The notes beneath the pieces are model-generated. The model did not search any database. It was not told where the DNA came from and saw only the letters and a program-made list of their open reading frames with translations. Shown piece after piece: positions 1-6,463 of a stretch of DNA of 44,738 nt. The stretch comes from a virus. The first letter of the stretch is position 1, and each line of letters begins with the position of its first letter. Location of the stretch: IMG/VR virus record IMGVR_UViG_3300009085_000009, positions 1 to 44,738 of that record, one strand, 5' to 3'. The position numbers and the translations under genes were made by a program.

Positions 1-123
1 CTTAACAAGGATATCCAGCCTCCTATCTACATCATCCACCACCTCACCCTTCAAATAATCAACCTCTATCAACCTACTCTTTATCATATCCAACAAAACA
101 TCATAACCTATATCTTTTATAAC
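1..123. repeat. Left copy of a 123-bp exact terminal direct repeat
   Basis: Bases 1-123 are identical to bases 44616-44738. The repeat lies inside a coding gene that continues in frame through the junction, which is what an assembled circular molecule gives when its ends overlap. A genuine short terminal redundancy cannot be excluded. The non-redundant length is 44,615 bases. Confidence 0.95.
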
Positions 124-222
124 ATCTTTTTTTATTAAACCATTTTCCTTTATAAACTTATCTTTTTTCAACCCTCCACCACAAACATAAGTATAATCAT
201 TGCATATATCATCTTTTGCCAT
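1..222 (-). CDS. Unknown small protein, N-terminal part (gene crosses the circular junction)
   Basis: The ATG at 222 is preceded by an AGAGGT Shine-Dalgarno sequence. The frame stays open to base 1 and continues through the repeat to the stop at 44514, giving a 107-residue protein once the ends are joined. The N-terminal part is basic and charged, beginning MAKDDICNDYTYVCGGG. I do not recognise a family. It lies just downstream of the gene at 262-525 and upstream of the Cys-rich gene at 44271-44501, apparently in the same leftward transcript. Confidence 0.8.
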   Translation of the reverse strand, partial: MAKDDICNDYTYVCGGGLKKDKFIKENGLIKKDVIKDIGYDVLLDMIKSRLIEVDYLKGEVVDDVDRRLDILVK

Positions 223-261
223 ATCATTTACCTCTTTTATTTTATATATAATAAATCTTTT

Positions 262-525
262 TTAATTCACTAACTCATAAACCTCTACTAGATTGTTATC
301 TTCCAATATATAAATCCTTAAATTATCAAAATCATTATTGTAAAGAAATGCATCACCACAAGCCATCTTTAATCTTAATTCTTTATTACCCTCCAAAATA
401 TCTTTTCTTTCTTTTAATAATTCTAATACACGGATTGCCTTATTAATCCCACCTACTCCAAACATTGAAATATTCTCAGTAGATCTTCCAATCCTAAAAC
501 ATCTATCTTTATATTTAAAAATCAT
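262..525 (-). CDS. Hypothetical protein, 87 residues
   Basis: An ATG start with AGAGGTGAT upstream gives a good ribosome site. The protein mixes a beta-type N-terminus (MIFKYKDRCFRIGRS) with a central charged helix and an acidic end. No family is recognised. It is the first gene after a 336-base stretch without genes and is followed at about 40 bases by the junction-spanning gene, so the two are probably cotranscribed leftward. Confidence 0.65.
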   Translation of the reverse strand: MIFKYKDRCFRIGRSTENISMFGVGGINKAIRVLELLKERKDILEGNKELRLKMACGDAFLYNNDFDNLRIYILEDNNLVEVYELVN

Positions 526-861
526 ATATCACCTCTTTTATTTACATCTATTATTATCAGGGTTTTTCCCCACCTATACATCTATAAAAAATTTAACCTA
601 ACTATCCACATACCCCCATCAACTAAACCCATCTTGCTACCTATAGTATCTATTCTTATCCATCAAACTACCTACCTATGCTATATATTCTTTATATGAG
701 AGATCATGCAACTTACCCCCGGCCTATAATACTTTGATCCCCTACTACCCCCTCCTTTGAAAACACCGGTAATTGTTATTACTGGCTATATAAAGTTAAG
801 CTATATCAATGAGTTACGTATACTAGCATATCATGCTACCAATATACTACTATATATAGTA
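526..861. other. 336-base gene-free region with clustered C-runs (G-runs on the transcribed-sense strand)
   Basis: No convincing gene is seen. The plus strand carries C-runs at 612-616, 716-720 and 733-755, unusual in this AT-rich genome; read leftward they are G-tracts such as GGAGGGGGTAGTAGGGG. Short dyads are present, for example TAGCAT/ATGCTA around 825-840. The region separates the gene at 862-1200 from the leftward genes below 525, so a late control region, packaging site or structured leader is possible. No clean -35/-10 pair was found. Confidence 0.4.
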
Positions 862-1200
862 TCAATCCTTAGATAAGGTATCTATCTTATCTATATTAGA
901 ATGCTTATTAGCTATAGCCTTCCTGTACTGCTTAATCCTCTTGATAGCAGCTCTAGCAACCATGACAAGAGCTGTTCTGCAAGCCGGGTTGATATAGTTA
1001 TCTCCTCTGCTGAAACCTATTGCATGATAGATACGTGCACGTGAGATGCCATAGTCTGCACACGCTGTTTGGATAATCCCCTTAACTCGTCTCATCTCAT
1101 CTAAGTCTTGATATAGTGACTTAACATATGATCTAAGTGATGTTGGTACTGAGTTAGTTGTCATGATATGTACTTGATTAGTATAAAGATTATGTAACAT
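862..1200 (-). CDS. Putative DNA-binding regulatory protein, 112 residues
   Basis: The protein is basic. A segment near residues 45-65 (ADYGISRARIYHAIGFSRG) has the look of a helix-turn-helix, followed by an Arg/Lys-rich helix. I do not recognise the family. The ATG at 1200 has no clear Shine-Dalgarno; an internal ATG at 1164 is the alternative start. It is expressed from the promoter at 1265-1293, which directly abuts the 11-base repeat array at 1300-1387, so it may bind that array and regulate itself, or act as a replication/partition factor. It lies just upstream of the leftward late-side genes, so a late activator role is also possible. Confidence 0.55.
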   Translation of the reverse strand: MLHNLYTNQVHIMTTNSVPTSLRSYVKSLYQDLDEMRRVKGIIQTACADYGISRARIYHAIGFSRGDNYINPACRTALVMVARAAIKRIKQYRKAIANKHSNIDKIDTLSKD

Positions 1201-1264
1201 TTATTAATAATAAGTAAGAGCGATGATGGATAGAAGGTGTTATTTGCACCTAGTGAACGACTGA

Positions 1265-1293
1265 AGTGTAGCATACTTTCTAGTAAAAGTCAA
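1265..1293 (-). promoter_or_regulatory. Leftward extended -10 sigma70 promoter
   Basis: Reading leftward there is TTGACT (1293-1288), a 17-base spacer and TACACT (1270-1265) preceded by TGC, an extended -10. It resembles the promoters at 1931 and 2767, which also have TTGAC, 17 bases and TGCTA. It reads into the gene at 862-1200. The DnaA-box-like TTATTCACA at 1297-1305 and the repeat array lie directly upstream of the -35. Confidence 0.6.
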
Positions 1294-1299
1294 TAGTTA

Positions 1300-1387
1300 T
1301 TCACAAGATATTAACAAGATATACACATGTTGTTAACAAGTTATTAACAAGTTACTAACAAGATATACACAATATACTCACATAATA
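1300..1387. repeat. Eight tandem 11-bp phased repeats (iteron/centromere-like array)
   Basis: Imperfect units start at 1300, 1311, 1322, 1333, 1344, 1355, 1366 and 1377, exactly 11 bases apart. The consensus is near TTAACAAGATA; the ACA core is kept in every unit. The strongest units, with TTAACAAG, are at 1311, 1333 and 1344. A perfect DnaA-box match, TTATTCACA, spans 1297-1305, and two near matches (ATATACACA) are at 1319-1327 and 1363-1371. An 11-base period places all sites on one DNA face. This suits an iteron origin, a ParR/parC-type centromere or a cooperative operator. Confidence 0.7.
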
Positions 1388-1425
1388 AATAGTTAATAGT
1401 CGTTAATATGTACTTAATCTTCATG

Positions 1426-1434
1426 TGATATAGT
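1426..1434 (+). promoter_or_regulatory. Possible extended -10 promoter for the lipoprotein gene
   Basis: TG-A-TATAGT at 1426-1434 matches an extended -10 element. There is no good -35 hexamer at the usual distance. It would start transcription near 1441, which supports the internal ATG at 1474 as the translation start. Confidence 0.35.
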
Positions 1435-1473
1435 ATGGATTATCACAAACTAATAACTATTGGAGAATATCTT

Positions 1474-1908
1474 ATGAAAAATAAACTACTATTAACAACT
1501 CTATCATTACTATTATTAAGCTGTATGTCGTCATATGGATTCAATGGTGTGCTACCATCTTCTGTTGTATGTTCTGGGCCACAACCTTGCGTAGGCGGGG
1601 ATCCTGACCTAATGATAGACGGATGGGTATTATCATCAGAAAGTGGATCATATATTAAACCTGGATCTTATAGTTTCACTGGCTCTTTGATAGCTGGTAA
1701 TCCAAACGACGGTCTATACAAGACTGTAGTCTTCAGATATCACATGGTTGATACAGATGGGTATAACTACTATGTGTCCTATCAAGCGGCTAATTGGATC
1801 ATACCAGTAAAGAAAGATAAGTACATAAAGGAAGGTGATTTAGCTAAATGTACCTCTACAACAGATATAACAGATTGCTATGTTGATGTTGTTGCTCCAA
1901 GAAAATAA
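1474..1908 (+). CDS. Putative secreted lipoprotein (moron candidate), 144 residues
   Basis: The start is the ATG at 1474, eight bases after GGAG; an upstream in-frame ATG at 1435 would precede the likely transcription start. The N-terminus MKNKLLLTTLSLLLLSC is a Sec signal with a lipobox-like LLSC, so C17 would carry the lipid. The mature protein has further Cys pairs (CSGPQPC near residue 33 and two more near the C-terminus) and looks beta-rich. It sits alone between two divergent control regions. Phage lipoproteins of this kind often block superinfection at the cell surface, but that role here is only inferred. Confidence 0.65.
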   Translation: MKNKLLLTTLSLLLLSCMSSYGFNGVLPSSVVCSGPQPCVGGDPDLMIDGWVLSSESGSYIKPGSYSFTGSLIAGNPNDGLYKTVVFRYHMVDTDGYNYYVSYQAANWIIPVKKDKYIKEGDLAKCTSTTDITDCYVDVVAPRK

Positions 1909-1930
1909 TTTAATAATATCAAAATAACTA

Positions 1931-1959
1931 TTGACACACTTATATATCCGTGCTACTAT
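1931..1959 (+). promoter_or_regulatory. Strong early promoter, extended -10, first of a related pair
   Basis: Perfect TTGACA at 1931-1936, a 17-base spacer, TG at 1951-1952 and TACTAT at 1954-1959. The upstream flank TAACTATTGACACAC is almost the same at 2761-2775 before the second promoter. It reads into a structured leader and then the genes at 2104 and 2369. Confidence 0.75.
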
Positions 1960-1967
1960 CTCATCAT

Positions 1968-2042
1968 AGTAAGACAATGTAGCAACTTACTAAGCTGAGA
2001 GTCAAAGCTATACAACTGGCTCAGAGTAACGACTTAATCGTT
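1968..2042 (+). ncRNA. Three-hairpin 5' leader RNA, copy 1 (put-like candidate)
   Basis: Starting nine bases after the -10 are three hairpins: AGTAAG (1968-1973) with CTTACT (1986-1991), CTGAG (1995-1999) with CTCAG (2020-2024), and AACGA (2028-2032) with TCGTT (2038-2042) closing a five-base loop. The leader at 2806-2878 has the same three hairpins in the same order with different paired bases, so the fold rather than the sequence appears conserved. HK022 put RNAs, which modify RNA polymerase for antitermination, are similarly placed at the 5' ends of early transcripts. Confidence 0.55.
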
Positions 2043-2103
2043 AATATAGTTAATGAATGAGTATTATACAATTAAAAGACAAAATACGGGTTGATATTCA
2101 AGA

Positions 2104-2304
2104 ATGAAAAAAGATAAAAAAACAATAGAAAAACTAGTTACAAATATAGTTTCATTTAGAAAGCGTGTACCGCATATTTGTACAGAATGTGGGAAACGCT
2201 TTCTAGCTTACTCTTGCGCACTTACTTGTAATAGTACTTGCCGATCAGCAAGAAGAAGACGAAAAAATAAAGAAAAACAAAGTTACGTGTCGAAAAAACA
2301 ATAA
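2104..2304 (+). CDS. Small basic zinc-finger-like protein, 66 residues
   Basis: The protein has CTEC near residues 26-29 and two further Cys (TCNSTC) near 41-46, spaced like a treble-clef or zinc-ribbon site. A strongly basic Arg/Lys tail follows (SARRRRKNKEK), which suggests nucleic acid binding. No family is recognised. It is the first gene after the three-hairpin leader. An inverted repeat spans its stop codon. Confidence 0.65.
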   Translation: MKKDKKTIEKLVTNIVSFRKRVPHICTECGKRFLAYSCALTCNSTCRSARRRRKNKEKQSYVSKKQ

Positions 2305-2317
2305 AAAATCGACACGT
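2285..2317 (+). terminator. Nine-bp inverted repeat across a stop codon
   Basis: ACGTGTCGA at 2285-2293 pairs perfectly with TCGACACGT at 2309-2317 around an A-rich 15-base loop. It overlaps the end of the preceding gene. No T-run follows, so it may stabilise mRNA, act as a protein site or be a weak terminator. ATGTCGA recurs at 2328-2334. Confidence 0.4.
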
Positions 2318-2368
2318 CATGGTCACATGTCGAAATCATAAATATATCGATAAAAGAGGTTGGAATAA

Positions 2369-2692
2369 ATGAAGAAATATAAAAGATATTTATGCTCATA
2401 CAAATGGTATGCTGGCAAAGATATGTGGGTCGTTAAAAGGTTTGATTTAATAGTTTATGCTCATAACAAAAAATTAATTTTAGACAGAATTTGTGTCATA
2501 TTTGATGAAATATTATGTGGAGAGGATAGGTTTAATTTTATAGGTAAGCTGGTAAGTTATGAAGTGCTAAAAATGAATGATGGAGACATGTATATGTTAC
2601 CAAAATACGATTTAGGTTATGGTAATTACAAATATATATATTATCATAATGACGGGAGCGAAACCACCTATCTTGGGGAAGTTTATTTATAG
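2369..2692 (+). CDS. Hypothetical early protein, 107 residues
   Basis: A Shine-Dalgarno AAGAGG precedes the ATG. The protein is rich in Tyr and Lys and looks beta-structured; it begins MKKYKRYLCSYKWYAGKDMW. It matches no family I can name. It is the second gene of the cluster behind the 1931 promoter. Confidence 0.65.
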   Translation: MKKYKRYLCSYKWYAGKDMWVVKRFDLIVYAHNKKLILDRICVIFDEILCGEDRFNFIGKLVSYEVLKMNDGDMYMLPKYDLGYGNYKYIYYHNDGSETTYLGEVYL

Positions 2693-2766
2693 AGCTATAA
2701 TATCGCTACTTCAACGATTAAATGCATAAGTAAAACAAAACAAATATAAAATAATTAAAATAACTA

Positions 2767-2795
2767 TTGACACACATAAGTAGGCGTGCTATAGT
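2767..2795 (+). promoter_or_regulatory. Strong early promoter, extended -10, second of a related pair
   Basis: Perfect TTGACA at 2767-2772, a 17-base spacer and TATAGT at 2790-2795 preceded by TGC. It is a close relative of the promoter at 1931 and drives the cluster from 3029 to 5915 through a leader of about 225 bases. Confidence 0.8.
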
Positions 2796-2805
2796 AACAT
2801 CAAAT

Positions 2806-2878
2806 GATAACAGAAGTTGATGTTATCAAGTGAACGCAAGACAACTATAAAATATTGCGAGAGTGGCGACTATATCGC
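2806..2878 (+). ncRNA. Three-hairpin 5' leader RNA, copy 2 (put-like candidate)
   Basis: Eleven bases after the -10 comes GATAAC (2806-2811) with GTTATC (2822-2827), then CGCAA (2835-2839) with TTGCG (2855-2859), then GCGA (2866-2869) with TCGC (2875-2878) closing loop CTATA. Order and spacing match copy 1, and hairpins 2 and 3 are joined by AGAGT here and AGT there. Nearly every stem pair differs from copy 1 while pairing is kept. The rest of the gap to 3029 holds only a possible 34-codon basic reading frame (2928-3032) without a ribosome site. Confidence 0.55.
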
Positions 2879-3028
2879 GAATAGTAACGCAAGGACGTAG
2901 GGAGCCAACCTGAAACCCACGCAAAAAATGATCCACCAGACAGCGGCCAATATAAGAAGAATAACAAATATAACAAGAAAAATAAACGGCCGCAACACTG
3001 GGATTAAAACTTTAACGAGGAAATATAA

Positions 3029-3241
3029 ATGAAAAATTATAATGTAGACAATTTTATCACCGAAGCTATGGAACGTCACGGTGCATTTTTTGCATTTAGC
3101 GACGAACAATTTAAACAACAAAAGAAGGAAGGTATAAATTATTCAAGTATGGGCGTTGGTTTAATCTGTCCGACAGAAAACGCAGATGCATTAGCAATTG
3201 AGCTAAAAAATCTGTCAAAGCAAAAGAGGAAATTAAAATGA
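3029..3241 (+). CDS. Hypothetical early protein, 70 residues
   Basis: ACGAGGAAATATAAATG gives a good ribosome site. The protein is small and mixed alpha/beta, with a basic C-terminus (LSKQKRKLK). Its TGA stop overlaps the next start in an ATGA, which implies translational coupling to the gene at 3238. Function unknown. Confidence 0.65.
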   Translation: MKNYNVDNFITEAMERHGAFFAFSDEQFKQQKKEGINYSSMGVGLICPTENADALAIELKNLSKQKRKLK

Positions 3242-3678
3242 ACACTAAAATACATTATGATAATGCAACATCTAAACAAAGACAATTTATTGAAAGAAAG
3301 ATCTACGAATCATTACATGCTCAAGGACCTCTTGTAGAAATGCTTTTACAAAAAGAAATATTTAGTCATGATGACATCATTAATTTATATACCAAAAGAT
3401 GCACATACTGCGGGCGCACTGTTTTTCCTGGAGTTGTAGAAAAATGTTGTGAATATGAGAGCGAAGAAAAATATACAATACAAACAGAACCACAGGAAAT
3501 TTTAGAATGGTACCTAGTCACTGATTCATGGATAGCTAAAAAAGTAATAGAATTAGGTGAACCCGTGTTATCCAATGATTACGACTATTGGTGGGGAAGA
3601 ACATGCAGCGGACAAGCTATTTTTCTTGATCCAACTTTTTGGATTATATATCAAGATTCTTTAAAACATATAGAATAG
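3238..3678 (+). CDS. Hypothetical early protein with a zinc-binding motif, 146 residues
   Basis: CTYCGR near residues 55-60 and a CC pair near residue 71 could form a zinc site in the middle of the protein. The C-terminal half is Trp- and Tyr-rich. It overlaps the previous gene by four bases and is followed at 11 bases by the next. No known family. Compact unknown genes of this kind in an early phage operon are often host-takeover or anti-defence proteins, which is only inference here. Confidence 0.7.
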   Translation: MNTKIHYDNATSKQRQFIERKIYESLHAQGPLVEMLLQKEIFSHDDIINLYTKRCTYCGRTVFPGVVEKCCEYESEEKYTIQTEPQEILEWYLVTDSWIAKKVIELGEPVLSNDYDYWWGRTCSGQAIFLDPTFWIIYQDSLKHIE

Positions 3679-3689
3679 GAGTATTAATC

Positions 3690-4268
3690 ATGAGCAGAGA
3701 GATAGTAAAAAGCATTAAACTTGACAAAAAAAATAGGCGAGTAATTTTGACAAGTCATTGCAATAATTGCATACCGAGAAAAGACAAAAAATGGGAGTGT
3801 ACGGGTTTATCGGAAATATGGCAGAGTAAAGGGCTAGATAGCTTAATTAAAGAAATTCTGTTTGAATTTTGGCAGGGAAATTTTAGTGGCTCATCCACAA
3901 CCTACGCTAAGAGTTTATGCTTTTTGGATAAAAAATCAATGCCACTATATTGTGCTTTCGAGTATGATGACCAAGAATTAGAGGTAGGTTTTCTAGATAA
4001 ACAAGTGAATCTTGCTAAGGAAATTTTAATGATAAATTATTGTCGGTACATGGAAAATAGAAGAAGTTCATTCGGTAAATTTATTTTACAATCGCGCAGT
4101 GTAATAAGCACAAAAGATAAATATTATTTAAAAAAATGTGGAAACAGAATATTTCTTACTGAATCAATAGAAAAAGCAAAAATTTTCAAAAATTCTATGG
4201 ACTTAAAAAAGTTTAATAATCAATTCGTGATAATAGATATTAATAATCAAAGTAAAAAGGAGAGCTAA
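3690..4268 (+). CDS. Hypothetical early protein, 192 residues
   Basis: The chosen ATG at 3690 follows AGGAG by eight bases; an in-frame ATG at 3639 lies inside the previous gene and lacks a ribosome site. The protein begins MSREIVKSIKLDKKNRR and has a CNNC pair near residue 25. It is basic overall. No recognised domain. Confidence 0.7.
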   Translation: MSREIVKSIKLDKKNRRVILTSHCNNCIPRKDKKWECTGLSEIWQSKGLDSLIKEILFEFWQGNFSGSSTTYAKSLCFLDKKSMPLYCAFEYDDQELEVGFLDKQVNLAKEILMINYCRYMENRRSSFGKFILQSRSVISTKDKYYLKKCGNRIFLTESIEKAKIFKNSMDLKKFNNQFVIIDINNQSKKES

Positions 4269-4270
4269 AA

Positions 4271-4393
4271 ATGAACAACTTTAAACAATTTATAAAACTT
4301 GTTTTAGAAAAATTAAAATCATCAAAAACAACGAAAGAGATTAAGCGGTTAGCTATTGATTTTGATGAATTTATTGATAAGATATTATTTTAA
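4271..4393 (+). CDS. Very small helical protein, 40 residues
   Basis: ATG at 4271 follows AAGGAG at a good distance and begins two bases after the previous stop. The peptide MNNFKQFIKLVLEKL continues as an amphipathic helix with an acidic end. The tight packing and ribosome site support a real gene. Function unknown. Confidence 0.55.
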   Translation: MNNFKQFIKLVLEKLKSSKTTKEIKRLAIDFDEFIDKILF

Positions 4394-4409
4394 AAAAAGG
4401 TATAATTAA

Positions 4410-4544
4410 ATGAAAAATACAACTCAATCTGAAGAAAATCAGAAAATAAAACAATTAATAAATTATATTGGCTGTTTAGCTATATTTTTTAGACAAAATC
4501 AAGAAAAAAAAGAACTTAACATTAAAGAGGATAAAATAATATGA
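4410..4544 (+). CDS. Very small protein, 44 residues
   Basis: ATG at 4410 is preceded by a weak AAGG. The peptide has a short hydrophobic core (INYIGCLAIFF) between charged ends. Its TGA overlaps the ATG of the following gene in an ATGA, as at other gene joints in this cluster, which favours translation. Function unknown. Confidence 0.5.
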   Translation: MKNTTQSEENQKIKQLINYIGCLAIFFRQNQEKKELNIKEDKII

Positions 4545-4804
4545 AACTTATAGATGTTTTTACGGAAATAAAAAACGTAGGCGAAGAGTTTATAAAATCA
4601 AAACAAGATAGTGATGAAGAAAAAGAACTATTATTTCATCTTACCAATTTATTATTAAACTCAATACCCGGAATATTTAAAGTTATTTTCCCGGATGATA
4701 GTGACTCTTCAAAAGAATTGGCTGAAGAACTTAGTAAAACATTTTGCAAGTATATGAATATTGCTATAGAAAAAAGAAGTCAAAATACAGACAAGATGAA
4801 ATGA
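4541..4804 (+). CDS. Hypothetical acidic helical protein, 87 residues
   Basis: It starts in an ATGA overlap with the preceding small gene. The protein is predicted to be mostly helical, with an acidic middle (PDDSDSSKELAEELSK). No recognised family. Small acidic early proteins can mimic DNA or block host enzymes; there is no direct evidence for that here. Confidence 0.65.
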   Translation: MKLIDVFTEIKNVGEEFIKSKQDSDEEKELLFHLTNLLLNSIPGIFKVIFPDDSDSSKELAEELSKTFCKYMNIAIEKRSQNTDKMK

Positions 4805-4844
4805 TTGGTATTTTTATAGATATTATAAACCAAAGGGGGATATT

Positions 4845-5669
4845 ATGACTAATGATTTGATAGAAAATTTTACAAGTGAAGATTTAATTTATGGTATGTA
4901 TGCATCGATTGACCAAAAATTAATAAAAGAACTGAGCGCTAAACATGGTTTTTGCACAGTACAAGAGTTAATGTATACTCATATAATTTCAAATTTTTTC
5001 GATGGACAAATGCAAACATATGATAAAAAAATAATTAGCGCAATAAAAAAATTTGATCTTTTTACTAAAGAATATAATATTAATTTGAAAAGTTACATGC
5101 CTTTTAATACAATAATAACATATAGCAAAGCATGTATTTTTTGGACGGCTATGAACAATAATAAAATACATTTTGTTTTAACTGATTTACATCAACCATA
5201 TGTTATTTTTAAAAATCACCCAAAAGAGCGACAAATTAAAAACGAACTTAAAAAAAATATTTTAACGAAACGTGATTTAAGCGAAAATTCCAGTCTATCA
5301 CCTAAAACCTATGTTGGATCTGAATTGAGATTTATTGCTAGATATTGGGATGTTCTAAAAAATACAGTAATATTTTGGGATGGAAACCCACTGAAACAAG
5401 TTAAACCACCATTTTTTGATGAAAATGAAATAAAAATATATGACGAAAAAACAGAACAAAAACAGGGTTTTTTGGTGAGTGAAATTGATAAAACATTAAC
5501 GGGAAGGCCATCTTTTTTTTGGAAAGAATACCAACAAAACTATAAATCAAAAGCACTTAAAGATAAATCAATACCAGCGTTAATTAAGCAAACGGTAGAA
5601 AAATCAAATTGTGATTCACATAATAAATCAGCTTTAATAGCAAATATTAATTTTAAATATAGCAAATAA
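4845..5669 (+). CDS. Hypothetical protein, 274 residues, largest gene of the early cluster
   Basis: The ATG at 4845 follows AGGGGG. The protein has no signal peptide or membrane segment. An aromatic block near residues 160-185 (SELRFIARYWDVLKNTVIFW, then DG and PPFF) looks like a conserved motif. I associate a similar arrangement with uncharacterised Legionella-type proteins, but cannot verify that. The last 60 residues are basic. Function unknown. Confidence 0.65.
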   Translation: MTNDLIENFTSEDLIYGMYASIDQKLIKELSAKHGFCTVQELMYTHIISNFFDGQMQTYDKKIISAIKKFDLFTKEYNINLKSYMPFNTIITYSKACIFWTAMNNNKIHFVLTDLHQPYVIFKNHPKERQIKNELKKNILTKRDLSENSSLSPKTYVGSELRFIARYWDVLKNTVIFWDGNPLKQVKPPFFDENEIKIYDEKTEQKQGFLVSEIDKTLTGRPSFFWKEYQQNYKSKALKDKSIPALIKQTVEKSNCDSHNKSALIANINFKYSK

Positions 5670-5681
5670 TTGGAGTAAAAA

Positions 5682-5915
5682 ATGGAAAAATTAAAACGAT
5701 ATGAAATAAATTTAAAAAAGTGTATTCATAAAAAAGAATGCGGTGGATGTGACAAATGGTCTTGGGTTGATATAGACGCCCCCAACAAAGAATTAGCAAA
5801 AGAATTAGCTCTTGATAAATTCTTAGAAATGGGATGCGGCAAAAACAATATCTCTGATTTACAAATTTATATTAGAGCTTCTAATTATAGATTAGAAGAA
5901 TGGGAAAGAAAATAA
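5682..5915 (+). CDS. Hypothetical Cys-containing protein, 77 residues
   Basis: GGAG precedes the ATG. Cys and His near the N-terminus (CIHKKECGGC) could bind a metal; the rest is an alpha/beta fold with two LAKELAL-type helical segments. It is the last gene of the rightward early cluster and faces the leftward replication operon. No terminator hairpin is obvious in the 113 bases before 6029. Confidence 0.65.
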   Translation: MEKLKRYEINLKKCIHKKECGGCDKWSWVDIDAPNKELAKELALDKFLEMGCGKNNISDLQIYIRASNYRLEEWERK

Positions 5916-6028
5916 TAAAATATATATGGATATTACACAGCCAAACTTGATTTAAAGCATCTTTACCTTAACATATATGTAATGTACCAATTAGTTTATA
6001 TCATGTAAAGAAAGCGTTTAAATTGCCT

Positions 6029-6240
6029 TTAAAGCATATCTTGCATTTTGAATGTCGTGTTTGTATGCTGAATTACAACATCATCCGGCCAATCAATAGA
6101 ACTACCTACATTTGATAAATACCACCTTTGCTGATAATGACATTTTTCTTCAAGTATTATAAAAAAACGCCACCTCTATTTGATTTCTTAAATTTTCTAG
6201 ACGAATTAAGTTTTATAGCTTTTCTAAAATTCATATTCAT
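6029..6240 (-). CDS. Small gene with a candidate programmed -1 frameshift (or homopolymer break)
   Basis: Reading leftward from ATG at 6240 or 6234, a basic reading frame (NFRKAIKLNSSRKFKK) ends at TAA 6159-6157. Immediately before that stop is the heptamer T TTT TTA (6166-6160) in the frame required for -1 slippage. The -1 frame then stays open for 43 residues (IILEEKCHYQQRWYL, then NVGSSIDWPDDVV) to TAA at 6031-6029. The joined protein is about 68-70 residues. Either this is programmed frameshifting, or the seven-T run has lost one base. The start overlaps the preceding gene. Confidence 0.55.
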
Positions 6241-6463
6241 AACCTTGTCTGCAATGTTTAACTTTAACCGGGTTGATATCTCTACCAATATATTCTATAA
6301 AACTTATATAATTTCTAAATAATTCCTCTTTAGATTTAATGAAAAAATTAGCATCTTTTTCATTATTAAATATATATATACATACATAACTACTTAAATA
6401 TAAATGATGCTCCACATGAAAAATATCATCATCTATTTTTATAAATTTAAAATAAGATATCAT
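6224..6463 (-). CDS. Hypothetical protein, 79 residues
   Basis: The ATG at 6463 overlaps the stop of the P-like gene in an ATGA, implying coupled translation. The protein is rich in Phe, Tyr and Ile and looks like a compact alpha/beta domain. Function unknown. The following frameshift-candidate gene starts inside its last codons. Confidence 0.65.
   Translation of the reverse strand: MISYFKFIKIDDDIFHVEHHLYLSSYVCIYIFNNEKDANFFIKSKEELFRNYISFIEYIGRDINPVKVKHCRQGYEYEF

Noticed and set aside
2928-3032. Rightward 34-codon basic reading frame ending in an ATGA with the next gene
   Set aside because: The ATGA overlap is suggestive but no Shine-Dalgarno precedes the ATG and the composition is that of the leader.
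2870-3121. Leftward reading frame of 83 codons encoding a very hydrophobic protein
   Set aside because: It has only a TTG start without a ribosome site, runs against the early operon and overlaps the leader and the gene at 3029. Kept only as a weak possibility.
6128-6322. Rightward reading frame of 64 codons
   Set aside because: It is antisense to the frameshift candidate and the end of the 6224 gene, and has no ribosome site.
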